64,000 nt of DNA. Origin: Streptomyces sp. NBC_00539 (GTDB taxonomy: Bacteria > Actinomycetota > Actinomycetes > Streptomycetales > Streptomycetaceae). The stretch covers positions 372,001 through 436,000 of the forward strand of contig NZ_CP107811.1 of NCBI RefSeq assembly GCF_036346105.1, given 5' to 3'. Made by a program: the position numbers and the translations under genes. Position 1 is the stretch's first letter. Each line of letters opens with the position of its first letter. The notes below the pieces were generated by a model. It saw only the letters and a program-made list of their open reading frames with translations. It was not told the origin of the DNA and searched no databases. Shown piece by piece: positions 1 through 8,730 of the stretch.

Positions 1-504
1 GGCCGCCTGCCGGCCGCTGCTGCACAGCGTGCCGCGGATGAAGGTGCGCAGCCGCCGGCCGTCCGGGATCCGGTACTGCGCGCTGAAGGGCACGCTGTTG
101 TCGCGGTTCGGGTACGCGAACGCGTTCGGTGCGGCCGGCAGCCCGCCGCAGTACGAGGTCAGGTCGACGGGCCCGGCACTGTCCCCGACGGCCTTTCGGG
201 CGACGTACACCAGTTCGTGCGCGAGGAGGTGGTCGATGCCGGGGTCGAGTCCCGCTTCGGTCTGGCCGACGAGCCCGCAGCGGCCCGCTTCGGCTCGGCC
301 GGTCAGCCCGAGCCGGTCGAGCAGCGCCACGGCCTTGGACCGCGTACGGCCCCGTACGAAGACCCGTCCGGCCTGCTCGCACAGCAGGCCGAGTCCGCTG
401 CGGCCGACGGACAGGCCGGTACCGATCCAGTGCACGGTGCGCCCGGGGCCGGCCGGGAGAGGGCGGGCGGCATCGCGCAGTGCAGCCGGCAGTGCATCGG
501 GCAT
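1..504 (-). CDS. Saccharopine dehydrogenase-like NAD(P)-binding protein (3-prime end outside window)
   Basis: 168 codons are visible from an ATG at 504; the gene leaves the window on the left. A Rossmann-type start WIGTGLSVGRSGLG lies at residues 26-39, followed by VRGRTRSKA, then GLDPGIDH at residues 85-92 and VDLTSYCGGLPA at 113-124. The last two are hallmark motifs of saccharopine dehydrogenase/reductase proteins, which oxidise or reduce a C-N bond between an amino acid and a keto acid. The GLDPG motif follows the nucleotide-binding motif much sooner than I expect for the family, as if about 45 residues of the Rossmann fold were missing. The gene lies 110 bp downstream of the aminomutase on the same strand, so a role in making an unusual amino acid is a reasonable inference. 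Substrate and activity are unknown. Confidence 0.6.
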   Translation of the reverse strand, partial: MPDALPAALRDAARPLPAGPGRTVHWIGTGLSVGRSGLGLLCEQAGRVFVRGRTRSKAVALLDRLGLTGRAEAGRCGLVGQTEAGLDPGIDHLLAHELVYVARKAVGDSAGPVDLTSYCGGLPAAPNAFAYPNRDNSVPFSAQYRIPDGRRLRTFIRGTLCSSGRQAA

Positions 505-614
505 CGAAGGCCTCCTCGACGTGCTCGGCGGGGGCGGATCCGCTTGCTGCGCCCTCAGGACCGCCCCGTCCGGGGCGAGGGGCGCGGGCCGCTCGGGGTA
601 CCGCGCGGGGCAGG

Positions 615-2018
615 TCAGCGAGCGGCCGGGAAGGGGGTGCCGCCGTCCGGCGCTCCGGCGCCCTGCGCACGCCACCAGGCGCGGCCCTCTTCGGGCAGGG
701 TGTACAGCGGGTCGTAGTACTCGTGGAGCCGGTCGAGGTCGTCCTCGTTCCCGCTGTCCACGGCGGTGCGGTAGCTCTTCGACCAGTACGAGATTCCGCG
801 TACCCCGTCGTAGTGCGTCGGCTGGTGCACCCATCGTTTGCCGACGAACGGTACGTCGCACACGATCCGCGGGGTGGCGAAGCCGGGCAGATAGCCCATG
901 ATCGCGTGCTGGAGGCGCTGGGCCTCGGCGACCGAGGTCCGCCAGTGTTCACTGAACGGGATCATGTCGCACATGTAGAAGTAGTAGGGCATGATCCCGG
1001 CCCGGTCGAGCAGCGCGAAGCACAGGTCCAGCAGGGCCCTCGGAGTGTCGTTGACGGTGCGCAGGAGCACGGCCTGGTTGCGGATGTCGCGCAGTCCCGC
1101 GTCGAGCAGCAGCCGCGCGGCCTCCGCGACGCCGCTGGTAATCTGCTGGGCGGCGTTGGCGTGGGTGTGCAGCGCGATCTGCACCCCGCGGGCCCGCGCG
1201 GTCGCGGTGAGCCGCGAGATGCCGGCGAGCACGGGTTCGGCCGTCCAGTGCTGTGGCAGTCCGATGAGAGCCTTGCTGGCGAGCCGCACGTCCCGGACCG
1301 ACTCGATGTCGAGCAGGGACTCGACGAAGGATTCCACGCGCGGCCAGGGGACGTTCGCGACGTCGCCGCCGGAGACGACCACGTCACGGACGGCCGGGGT
1401 CTTGCGCAGGTAGTCGATCATCGCTTGGAGCCGGGCGCCGGGTTTGAGGGCGAAACTCGCCTTGGTGATCTGGGCGGTGGAGTTGCCGACGAGGTCCATG
1501 CGGGTGCAGTGGCCGCAGTACTGCGGGCAGGTGGCGACCAGTTCGGCGAGGACCTTGGTGGGGTAGCGGTGCGTCAGCCCCTCCGTGGCCCACATGTCGC
1601 GCTCGTGCAGGGAGTCCCGCTCGGCCTTGGGGTGGGAGGGGTAGTCGGTCCGGCGGTCGGAGAACACCGGGAGCATGTAGCGGCGTACCGGATCGGCGTA
1701 GTAGGCGTCGGTGAGGCTGTCGGGGCCGGTAGCCGCGACGTGCGGGGCAATGGTGTTGATCATGTACGGGGTGACGAGCATGGACATCGTGGCCCGCTCG
1801 CACTGGTCGCGGTCCAGGTCGGCCAGGAAGCGGTCGCCGAGCGCCGGTCCGGTCACCTCGCGGAGCTGGCGGAGGTTCTTGACGCAGTGGGCCCGTTGCC
1901 ACTGGGCGGAGCCCCACTCCTCCTGCGTGACATCACGCCAGCCGGGTAATCGGCGGTGGTCCGGCTCCAGGGCCGGGCTGTAGGCATAGGCGTACGGCTG
2001 CGGCAGTCCGTCGAGCAT
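615..2018 (-). CDS. KamA-family radical SAM amino acid 2,3-aminomutase
   Basis: 467 residues. The ATG at 2018 follows a good ribosome binding site (GGAGAGG). The radical SAM cluster motif CPQYCGHC gives C164, C168 and C171 (CxxxCxxC), as in lysine 2,3-aminomutases. These enzymes use a 4Fe-4S cluster, SAM and PLP to move the alpha-amino group to the beta carbon. The Asp pair that holds the side-chain amino group in clostridial lysine aminomutase appears conserved (D351 in YMCDMIP, D388 in VCDVP), and K394 is the likely PLP lysine. However, the usual glycine-rich PLP-lysine loop is replaced by PFVGKRW and the usual EGxxHFRT by PFSEHWRT, so this is a divergent branch and its substrate may be basic but not lysine. 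It sits between the SET gene and the saccharopine dehydrogenase-like gene in a minus-strand run. Confidence 0.85.
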   Translation of the reverse strand: MLDGLPQPYAYAYSPALEPDHRRLPGWRDVTQEEWGSAQWQRAHCVKNLRQLREVTGPALGDRFLADLDRDQCERATMSMLVTPYMINTIAPHVAATGPDSLTDAYYADPVRRYMLPVFSDRRTDYPSHPKAERDSLHERDMWATEGLTHRYPTKVLAELVATCPQYCGHCTRMDLVGNSTAQITKASFALKPGARLQAMIDYLRKTPAVRDVVVSGGDVANVPWPRVESFVESLLDIESVRDVRLASKALIGLPQHWTAEPVLAGISRLTATARARGVQIALHTHANAAQQITSGVAEAARLLLDAGLRDIRNQAVLLRTVNDTPRALLDLCFALLDRAGIMPYYFYMCDMIPFSEHWRTSVAEAQRLQHAIMGYLPGFATPRIVCDVPFVGKRWVHQPTHYDGVRGISYWSKSYRTAVDSGNEDDLDRLHEYYDPLYTLPEEGRAWWRAQGAGAPDGGTPFPAAR

Positions 2019-2127
2019 GGCGGGGTCCTCTCCATCGGTCCCGCGCGGTGCGGGAGGCAGGACGCGCTGTGCTGTGGGGGCACGGTGGCGGCGATCAGCC
2101 GCCACCGCCGTGGGGTGCGGGGCGCGG

Positions 2128-2763
2128 TCAGGCCTTGCCGCCGCCGGGGCCGATGAGGGCGAAGTCCGGAGCGCAGACGGTGGATCCGGTCGAAGCCTGC
2201 GCCAGGGTGTGCGCGCCGCCCAGGGCCCGCCGGTAGGGCTCGCTCAGCTCCGTCAGCACGTCGTCCAGCGGCTGTCGCACCCTCGGTAGCCGAGCGAGCG
2301 CCGCCTCCACCGGGGTGCGCCACCGCTCGCGGATCGCTGCGTCGGCGCCCTGGGCGGTGGTCACGGTCCCCCGGCAGCCGGGGGACGCGCACCGGCACTC
2401 CATGCTCCAGCCGGTGTCCTCCGTGAAGGTGGCGTAGTCGCAGGTCACCTCCTCCCCCGGCGCGATGTCCCGTACTGCCACGCCGAAGTCCAGTCCGAGA
2501 TCGAGGACGTTGGCCTCGCAGGAGTGGTTCATCAGGTACGCGTCGAGGCAGGGCAGCAGCAGACTCCCGTCGGCGAGCAGGTGGCCGTAGGTGTCGAGCC
2601 GTTCGAAGCGGTCCGGGGGCAGGGCGGCGACCTGTTCCCTGGTCCAGCGGGAGCACGTGGTGCAGGGGCACCACACCGCCGTGCCGGCCGGGATCGGCCG
2701 GGTGGCGAACAGCCCCACGTTGTGGGTGCGGCTGGCGCGGATGTCGATTCCACTGGTCAGCAC
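2128..2763 (-). CDS. SET-domain protein (putative lysine N-methyltransferase)
   Basis: 211 residues with a GTG start at 2763, only 4 nt after the ATP-grasp stop, so the two are probably co-translated. SET signatures are clear: HNVGLFATRPIPAGT near residue 14, the SAM-binding MNHSCEANV in the middle, APGEEVTCDYATF after it, and a post-SET cysteine cluster ECRCASPGC. SET enzymes methylate lysine side chains with SAM. Finding one inside a bacterial small-molecule island is unusual. It could methylate a lysine-type building block, a peptide or a host protein; the sequence does not decide. About 40 residues after the post-SET motif match nothing I know. Confidence 0.8.
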   Translation of the reverse strand: MLTSGIDIRASRTHNVGLFATRPIPAGTAVWCPCTTCSRWTREQVAALPPDRFERLDTYGHLLADGSLLLPCLDAYLMNHSCEANVLDLGLDFGVAVRDIAPGEEVTCDYATFTEDTGWSMECRCASPGCRGTVTTAQGADAAIRERWRTPVEAALARLPRVRQPLDDVLTELSEPYRRALGGAHTLAQASTGSTVCAPDFALIGPGGGKA

Positions 2764-2767
2764 GTGA

Positions 2768-4108
2768 TCACGCCAGTTTCAGGGTGTCGGCGAGCCGGGC
2801 CTCCAACTCCTCGGTGCGCTCCCGCGTCCGGCCGAGGACCAGGTAGCGCCACTTGCCGTCGAAGGCCAGCGTGTCGGCGGTGAGGACGACGCCCTCGTCG
2901 GCTCCGGGGGTGAAGTCCAGTCCGGCGGCCCGCACCCGGGCCAGCCCGGCCGCGAACTCGGCTTCGACCCCGCCGGGCCGCGAGTCGGCGATCCATACCG
3001 AGGCGGCTGCGCGCTCCTCGCCGAGCAGTCGGCGTACGAGCAGGTCCAGGTAGGTGCACCCGGTCTTGCGGACGTTGCTCTCCGTGGCATGGAGGGTGTC
3101 GTCGGCGGTGATGCCGCCGTCGATGTCGAACGGGCCGCGGTATCCCGCCTCGTGGAGACGGCGGCCGAGGGCGAGGCCGCCCCTCACCAGTTCGTCGGTC
3201 GCGCCGGAACTCGCCACGAGAGGGGTGACCTGGCCGCTGAAGCTGCCGTTCGGTGTGCGCATCTCGCCGACGTGCAGGACCTGCGGACCGGCGGCGTACA
3301 CCTCCATCTCGACGGTGACCACTCGGGCGAAGTCGAGTCGCTCCTCGACGACCCAGCCGGGCGGCTGTTCGGCGACCGAGTCGAGGTAGACGGCGAGCTC
3401 GGCATCGAGACGGGGCAGGTCGGCGGCTTCCCAGAAGCGGACCCCGTAGCCGTTGGAGCCGCGGACCGGCTTGACGACGGCGGCGCCCTTGGCGTCGAGC
3501 ACCTTGCGCAGGGCGGCCGCGAGGTCCTGGGGCCCGGCACAGGTGTGGCCTTCGGCGACGCGGATACCGAGCTCGGTGGCTGTCCGCCGGAAACCGCTCT
3601 TGGTGTTGATCGCGTACACGGCCTCGACAGCGCCGTCCGGGACGCCGGAATCCCCGTAGCCCTCGACGGGGACGCCCAGTTCGGCCGCCAGGTCGAGGGC
3701 CGGGCGGTCCTGGGCGAATGCCTGGAAGCGGATGCCGGGCCGGTTCCGGGCCTCCTCGCGCAACCGGCCCACGAGTCCGTTCGCGCGGACGGCGGCGGTG
3801 AGGGTGGCGAGACCCTCGGTGGGCGCGTCGAGCAGGGTCACGTCCGAGGGGGCGAAGCCGAGCAGTTCGCAGGCGTAGTCGCACAGGGGCTTCGACATCG
3901 CGCGCGGGGTGACGAGTACGTCGCCGGGGCGGGTGAGCCAGATCTTGCGCGGGGACACGGCGACGAGGGCATCGGCGTGCCGGTGCACGGGGACGGTGAC
4001 CATCAGCTCGTTGACGAAGTTGCCGAACACGAGCAGGGGGTAGTCGCGCCGCGAGGCGGTGCTCGGCACGGCGGTACCCGCGCTGCCGGTGGTAGGTGTG
4101 GTGTCCAT
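2768..4108 (-). CDS. PGM1-type ATP-grasp peptide/amide ligase
   Basis: 446 residues from an ATG at 4108. The first ~150 residues resemble the pre-ATP-grasp region of the PGM1/BesA-type ligases, which join amino acids or peptides without a ribosome or NRPS. The ATP-grasp core shows AAVVKPVRGSNGYGVRFW (ATP-binding lysine about residue 213), VTVEMEV, GPFDIDGG and ESNVRKTGC (about residue 342, metal-binding acid and Asn). The reaction expected is ATP-driven acyl-phosphate formation followed by amide formation. It lies 5 nt after the methyltransferase stop and 4 nt before the SET gene, so it is central to the operon. The actual acyl donor and amine acceptor cannot be read from sequence. Confidence 0.8.
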   Translation of the reverse strand: MDTTPTTGSAGTAVPSTASRRDYPLLVFGNFVNELMVTVPVHRHADALVAVSPRKIWLTRPGDVLVTPRAMSKPLCDYACELLGFAPSDVTLLDAPTEGLATLTAAVRANGLVGRLREEARNRPGIRFQAFAQDRPALDLAAELGVPVEGYGDSGVPDGAVEAVYAINTKSGFRRTATELGIRVAEGHTCAGPQDLAAALRKVLDAKGAAVVKPVRGSNGYGVRFWEAADLPRLDAELAVYLDSVAEQPPGWVVEERLDFARVVTVEMEVYAAGPQVLHVGEMRTPNGSFSGQVTPLVASSGATDELVRGGLALGRRLHEAGYRGPFDIDGGITADDTLHATESNVRKTGCTYLDLLVRRLLGEERAAASVWIADSRPGGVEAEFAAGLARVRAAGLDFTPGADEGVVLTADTLAFDGKWRYLVLGRTRERTEELEARLADTLKLA

Positions 4109-4113
4109 GTCCC

Positions 4114-4842
4114 TCACTCCCCCGCCTTGACGCCGCCGTAGACGGCGTGGCCGGCCTTCATCCAGTACACGTCGACTTCCCGGAAGCCCGCCGCGCTCAG
4201 CCACTGGAGCTGCTGGGAAAGCGGGGACGGCTTGTCGAGTTCGTCCGGGTACTCGAAGCAGCTCCACTCGAGGGCGTGGAACTTCTCGTAGGGGGCGGTG
4301 CCGCCCGTTGCGGCGAGCGCCTGGTCGCGTACGGACTCGTTCCACATGCGGCGGGCCAGTGCCAGGCCCCGGTCGCCGGTGGGCTGGACGAGGTCGGCGA
4401 TGACCAGGGCCCCGCCGGGCCGCAGGAGGGCGTGCACGTCGCGGAAGAGCTCCTGTTTGCCGGGACCGTCGAGGTGGTGGACGGCCAGCGAGGAGACGAC
4501 GGCGGCCGGCGCCACGGCGCGTCGTCGCCATGACCGGTCCGGGAGATCGAACTGCTCGGTGCGGAACCGGGGGCCGTGTCCGGCGAGTTCCTTGGCGGCC
4601 GCGTCCAGCATCGTGGAGCTGAGGTCCATCCCGACGACGGTGGCCAGCGGGAACGCCCGGAGCAGCGTGTCGCTCAGCCGGCCCTGGCCGCAGCACAGGT
4701 CGAGGATCTCGGCCGGTTCGCCGATCGGTGGGATCAGCGAGGCCACGACGTCCATCTGGACGCCGCGCTCCGGAACGAAGTATTCACCCAGCTCGATGAA
4801 CTCACGCGAATCGGTCTCTTCCCAGTCCTCTTGCACGCTCAT
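4114..4842 (-). CDS. Class I SAM-dependent methyltransferase
   Basis: 242 residues. The reading frame extends upstream, but the ATG at 4842 has a strong binding site (GGAAAGG) and begins the conserved part. Motif I is EILDLCCGQGRLSDTLL, then VVGMDLSSTMLD, a hydrophobic strand AAVVSSLAVHHLDG and LLRPGGALVIADL, the standard order for a Rossmann-fold methyltransferase. It is the first gene of the compact methyltransferase, ATP-grasp, SET, aminomutase series and would methylate an intermediate of that pathway. An AT-richer stretch at 4905-4930 in front may contain the promoter. The family is very broad, so the target atom is not predictable. Confidence 0.85.
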   Translation of the reverse strand: MSVQEDWEETDSREFIELGEYFVPERGVQMDVVASLIPPIGEPAEILDLCCGQGRLSDTLLRAFPLATVVGMDLSSTMLDAAAKELAGHGPRFRTEQFDLPDRSWRRRAVAPAAVVSSLAVHHLDGPGKQELFRDVHALLRPGGALVIADLVQPTGDRGLALARRMWNESVRDQALAATGGTAPYEKFHALEWSCFEYPDELDKPSPLSQQLQWLSAAGFREVDVYWMKAGHAVYGGVKAGE

Positions 4843-5014
4843 GTGGTTCCTTTCCCGTTCATCTCGCGACAGCGAAGCCGGCAGAATGGCGCGCGAAAGC
4901 GCACGCACCGTGAATGGAAAATGAAAAATCGTCACATCGTCGGAGCCCGACGACTGTGCAGGTACCACCGTGGCGGAAGAAATCCCCACACGCCGGTATG
5001 ACTATATCCGACTC

Positions 5015-5869
5015 TTAGGATCCGTAGAGGAATTGCCGTACGGATCTCAGAACGTGTTCCGTTGCGTCCGCATGGCACATGTGGCCGGCCCCCGCGATGA
5101 CTTCGCCGGTGCCGAGCACGACCGATTCGGTCAGCAGGGCGACGTGCTCCGGACCTGCCCATCCGTCCAGGTCCCCGGCGAGAGCCAGGGTCGGGCACCT
5201 GACGGCGGGAAGGTGCTCCATCTCCCGGTGGAGGACGGGAAAGACGATTTCGTTGAAGTAACGCAGGGCGTCCACGTTGGCGGACCACCCGGCCAGTCTC
5301 GCCTGCCAGGCGGCGAGGCGGTCCGTCATCGGCCCGACCCACAAGGGGATCACCTCGGCGATGAGCCGGCCGAGGCCCGCGTCGTCCGCGGGATAGGCGT
5401 CGCCCTGCGCCTCCAGCGCGGCGAGGGCCCGCGCGACGGCGGCTTCCGAATGCCGGGCCCGGTGAAACGCGTCCGCTTGCGCCTCCGCCCGGTCCCCTCC
5501 GTACGCCGGAGTGCCCAGCAGCACGAGTCTGCGCACCAGGTCCGGGTACCGGGCGGCGGTCAGCGAGGCCACCGCGCCGCCATGGGAGTGGCCGAGCAGG
5601 TCCACCGGGCCGCCGCCCGCCTCGCGCCGGATCCAGGCCGCGAGGTCGGCGGCGTAGGACTCCAGCGCGTAGTCCCCGTCCGCGGGGCGCGGGCTGGACC
5701 CGGCTCCCCTCGGGTGGACGATCGCCACCGTGCGGCTGTCCGCGAGGCCGTCCAGCGGTTCGAGGTACCGGGGATCCATGCCGGGCCCTCCCGGGTGGCA
5801 CACGACCAGCGGGCCGCTGCCGCGCCAGGTCGTGGCGAGCGGTACGACGGCGGGCGGCGCGGGGGCCAT
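5015..5869 (-). CDS. Proline iminopeptidase-like alpha/beta hydrolase
   Basis: 284 residues. HPGGPG near the N-terminus is the oxyanion-hole motif of the proline iminopeptidase branch, and DLLGHSHGG is the nucleophile elbow with the catalytic Ser. A C-terminal GAGHMCHADA supplies the likely catalytic His. The start overlaps the MFS stop by one base (TGATG), so exporter and hydrolase are co-translated. In biosynthetic islands such hydrolases often trim an N-terminal residue or hydrolyse a product; here it might process the peptide made by the ATP-grasp enzymes or act in resistance. That role is inference. Confidence 0.82.
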   Translation of the reverse strand: MAPAPPAVVPLATTWRGSGPLVVCHPGGPGMDPRYLEPLDGLADSRTVAIVHPRGAGSSPRPADGDYALESYAADLAAWIRREAGGGPVDLLGHSHGGAVASLTAARYPDLVRRLVLLGTPAYGGDRAEAQADAFHRARHSEAAVARALAALEAQGDAYPADDAGLGRLIAEVIPLWVGPMTDRLAAWQARLAGWSANVDALRYFNEIVFPVLHREMEHLPAVRCPTLALAGDLDGWAGPEHVALLTESVVLGTGEVIAGAGHMCHADATEHVLRSVRQFLYGS

Positions 5870-7149
5870 CAGCCCTCCTTCGGGACGAGCAGCCGGGCGC
5901 AGACCGCAGCCGCCAGCGCCAGCGCCGCCGCGATGGCCAGGGCACGGGCCGGGGAGCCGTTGTCGACCACGACGCCGCCGAGGGAGGTGCCCACGGGGAA
6001 GCCGATCAGGTTCACACTGATCGACACCGTCATCACCCGGCCCAGGCGCTCCGGTTCGGTGCGCCGCAGCCGCAGCGACATCAGACTGACGTTGACCGTG
6101 CCCTCCATCACCCCGAACAGGGCGAGGCCCGTACCCAGCGCCACGAGCGAGCCGAGGGCGCTGACGGGATAGACGGCGAGGGCGGACAGGACGAGGGCGC
6201 CGACCATGAAGCGGCGCTCCAGCCCGGCGCGCACGTACTTGCCCGCCAGCAGCGCGCCCGTACCGCCCGCCAGGCCCAGTACGGCCCAGATCACGCCGAC
6301 GTAGCGGCTGGAGGACGCCTCGTCGGCCACGTGGCCGCCCACCGCGACCGGGACGATGATCACGAGCATCCCGTACGCCACCTGGAAGACGGCGTACGAG
6401 GCCGCGAGGCCGCGCAGCGTCGGATTGCGCAGCAGGTAGGTGATGCCTTCCCAGGCCGAGCGCAGCAGGTGCTGCTCGGGCTCCTCCGGATCCCGTGCCA
6501 CGCCCCGGTCAGCGCCGGCCTTGGCCGTGCCGCCGCGCAACAGCGAGAGGCTCAGCGCCGCGAGAGCGTACATGGCGGCGACCGTGAGCAGCGCCGGATT
6601 GGCCCCGGACAGCGCGAAGAGGGCGCCCGCCACGAGCGGCCCGCCGACTTCGATCACCGAATACGTGCTCAGGTCCAGCGCGTTGGCCCGGTCGTAGGCC
6701 GCATCGGGGACGAACTGGGGGAAGAGGGTGCGGATACCGCCGTCGGTGAGCGGACTGGTGATCGAGAAAAGGCCCAGCATGACATAGAGGACGGCCGGGG
6801 TGAGCCGGTCGAGGACGGAGAAGACGGCTACCCCGCCGACGAGCACGGCGCTGGCCGTGGTGTCCATCGCCACGGCCCGCAAGGCCCCGAAGCGGTCGAG
6901 CACGGCGCCGGCGATCGGGCTCACGAGGAACCCGGGAAGCGTCAGGAACGCGCTGCTGAGACCGGCGACCTCGGCCGAGCCGAACTCGGCGATCGCGTAG
7001 AGCACGACGACGAAGAGCAGCATGCCGTGCGCGAGCCGGGACAGGCAGGCGGCCAGCAGCAATTGGGGAACGTTACGGCTCGTCAGCACCTCGCGGTACG
7101 TGACCGATGGAATGCCCGCTTCCTGTAACTCGCTGGGGCGTGGGGTCAT
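5869..7149 (-). CDS. MFS exporter
   Basis: 426 residues with regularly spaced hydrophobic helices typical of a major facilitator, and the conserved GAVLDRFGALRAVA loop between helices 2 and 3. It resembles the actinobacterial MFS subgroup annotated as putative antibiotic exporters. It opens the minus-strand run that also carries the hydrolase and the biosynthetic genes, and is divergent from the second ATP-grasp gene across a 264-bp region that must hold both promoters. Export of the cluster product is the simplest role. The substrate is unknown. Confidence 0.85.
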   Translation of the reverse strand: MTPRPSELQEAGIPSVTYREVLTSRNVPQLLLAACLSRLAHGMLLFVVVLYAIAEFGSAEVAGLSSAFLTLPGFLVSPIAGAVLDRFGALRAVAMDTTASAVLVGGVAVFSVLDRLTPAVLYVMLGLFSITSPLTDGGIRTLFPQFVPDAAYDRANALDLSTYSVIEVGGPLVAGALFALSGANPALLTVAAMYALAALSLSLLRGGTAKAGADRGVARDPEEPEQHLLRSAWEGITYLLRNPTLRGLAASYAVFQVAYGMLVIIVPVAVGGHVADEASSSRYVGVIWAVLGLAGGTGALLAGKYVRAGLERRFMVGALVLSALAVYPVSALGSLVALGTGLALFGVMEGTVNVSLMSLRLRRTEPERLGRVMTVSISVNLIGFPVGTSLGGVVVDNGSPARALAIAAALALAAAVCARLLVPKEG

Positions 7150-7413
7150 GGTGTCGCGATCACCTGCTGCTCATCTCCTGAGGGCGAAGGTGAAATGAAA
7201 AGGTCCCGGACAGCCTGACATGTTGCCACGCGCGGACGCCCTGTGGAAGTCTCCCGGAGATCACCGATATCCGTGAACAAGTCCGAAGTGGCCGGAAATC
7301 ACGCATGGATGGAATGGGAATCCGACCCGGTGGCGATCTTTTTGTCGTCGACTTGTGGCCGACCTGGTTCCGGCCGTCTTTACACCCCTGGAACGCACGA
7401 GGAGAAGACCCCT

Positions 7414-8730
7414 GTGACCACACCCGGACCAGTACCGCCGGATCGCCGTGATCTCGACGTCCTCTATCTCGGATGGCAGCGCGAGGCCGTCGAAGCGCTT
7501 CGGGATCTCGGGGCCGATGTGACCTGCGTGGTCTCTTTCCCTGACCGCTTCAAGCCATCCGAGGAAGGATTCACGGGTGTGGTCGCGGTCGCCCGCGACC
7601 ACACGTCGGTGGAGGAGGTGCTCGGCGCCCTGGCCGATCTGCGTCTTGCGCCGTCCGCCTTCCTGACCGTGTGCACCGAGGACGAGTTCGCGATCGTGAC
7701 AGCCTCCGTTCTCGCGGAGCTCGGCTGCCCGCAAGCCTTCCTCACCCCCGCCGTCGCGCTGGCCCTGCGCGACAAGGGCCTGCAGAAGCAGCGGGTACGG
7801 GACGCCGGGCTGCCGGTGGCGGACAGCATGCGCTTTTGCGGCCTGGACGCACTGGCCGGGGCCGTGGAGAGCGGTTCGGTCGCACTCCCCCTCGTGGTGA
7901 AGCCGCCGGCCGGTGCCGGCTCGGTCCACACCCGGGTCGTCCACGACCCGGCGGGACTCGCCGCCTTCGCCCGGGACGTGGGGGACGCCCCCGGGCCCTG
8001 GCTGGTCGAGTCGTTCGTCCCCGGCGAGGAACTGCACGTCGACGGAGCCGTCCGCGACGGCCGGACGGTGGTCGTGTCGGTGAGCCGGTACCTGCACAAC
8101 GTGGTCGAGGTGCACCGGGGCCGGCTCGTCGCCTCCGCCACCCTGGACGCCTGCTCCGACCATGCCTTGTCGGATGCGGTGGCCGCTTTGACCGAACGTG
8201 CGCTGCGCGCGATCGGACACGCCGACGGGGTGTTCCACCTGGAGGCGTTCCATGACGACGGCGCCCTCGTCTTCGGCGAGTGCGCCGGGCGCATCGGCGG
8301 CGGCATGATCCTGGAGGCGGTACGAGGGAAGTACGGAGTGGACCTCTACCGGGAATGGGCCGCGGCGGCCCTCGGCCTGCCCTCCCCGGCGGCGGGCGGC
8401 GGCGCGCCCGGTACCGGTCCGGAGCCGGAGAAGGACTCCTTCGGATGGGTCAATCTGGCCGCGCCACCGGGCCGGATCCGGCTCCTGCCTTCGCAGACGT
8501 CCATGGAGAACCGGCCGGGGGTGGTCCAGGCGCAGCTCTGGGCCAAGGAGGGCGACCGGATCGGGGACATGCGCGAGGGCTCCCACCTACTGGTGGCGAA
8601 GGCCTTGGTACGAGCGCCCGCCGAAGCGGTGGTACGGGAACGGCTGGCCGAGGTCGGGCAGTGGTTCTCGGCGGCCCTGGAGATGGAGCCCGCGCCCGTC
8701 GCCGACGCAGAGGGCGGTTCGGATGTCTGA
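7414..8730 (+). CDS. ATP-grasp ligase (carboxylate-amine ligase type)
   Basis: 438 residues. The open frame starts earlier at 7243, but the GTG at 7414 has a clear site (GAGGAG at 7400) and is where conserved sequence begins. The fold order is a pre-ATP-grasp Rossmann-like region with LDVLYLGWQREAVEAL, then LRDKGLQKQRVRDAGLPV, the ATP-binding lysine in VVKPPAGAGSVHTRVV (about residue 163), VESFVPGEELHVDG and the metal-binding FGECAGRIGGG (E289). It is distinct from the PGM1-type ligase at 2.8-4.1 kb, so the island has two different ATP-grasp enzymes. The 3-prime end overlaps the next gene by 8 bp. Amide formation between amino acids is inferred. Confidence 0.83.
   Translation: MTTPGPVPPDRRDLDVLYLGWQREAVEALRDLGADVTCVVSFPDRFKPSEEGFTGVVAVARDHTSVEEVLGALADLRLAPSAFLTVCTEDEFAIVTASVLAELGCPQAFLTPAVALALRDKGLQKQRVRDAGLPVADSMRFCGLDALAGAVESGSVALPLVVKPPAGAGSVHTRVVHDPAGLAAFARDVGDAPGPWLVESFVPGEELHVDGAVRDGRTVVVSVSRYLHNVVEVHRGRLVASATLDACSDHALSDAVAALTERALRAIGHADGVFHLEAFHDDGALVFGECAGRIGGGMILEAVRGKYGVDLYREWAAAALGLPSPAAGGGAPGTGPEPEKDSFGWVNLAAPPGRIRLLPSQTSMENRPGVVQAQLWAKEGDRIGDMREGSHLLVAKALVRAPAEAVVRERLAEVGQWFSAALEMEPAPVADAEGGSDV

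Noticed and set aside
7160-7423. 87-codon open frame on the minus strand in the gap between the MFS and ATP-grasp genes
   Set aside because: It covers the divergent control region and the start of the ATP-grasp gene, has no ribosome binding site and no coding composition.
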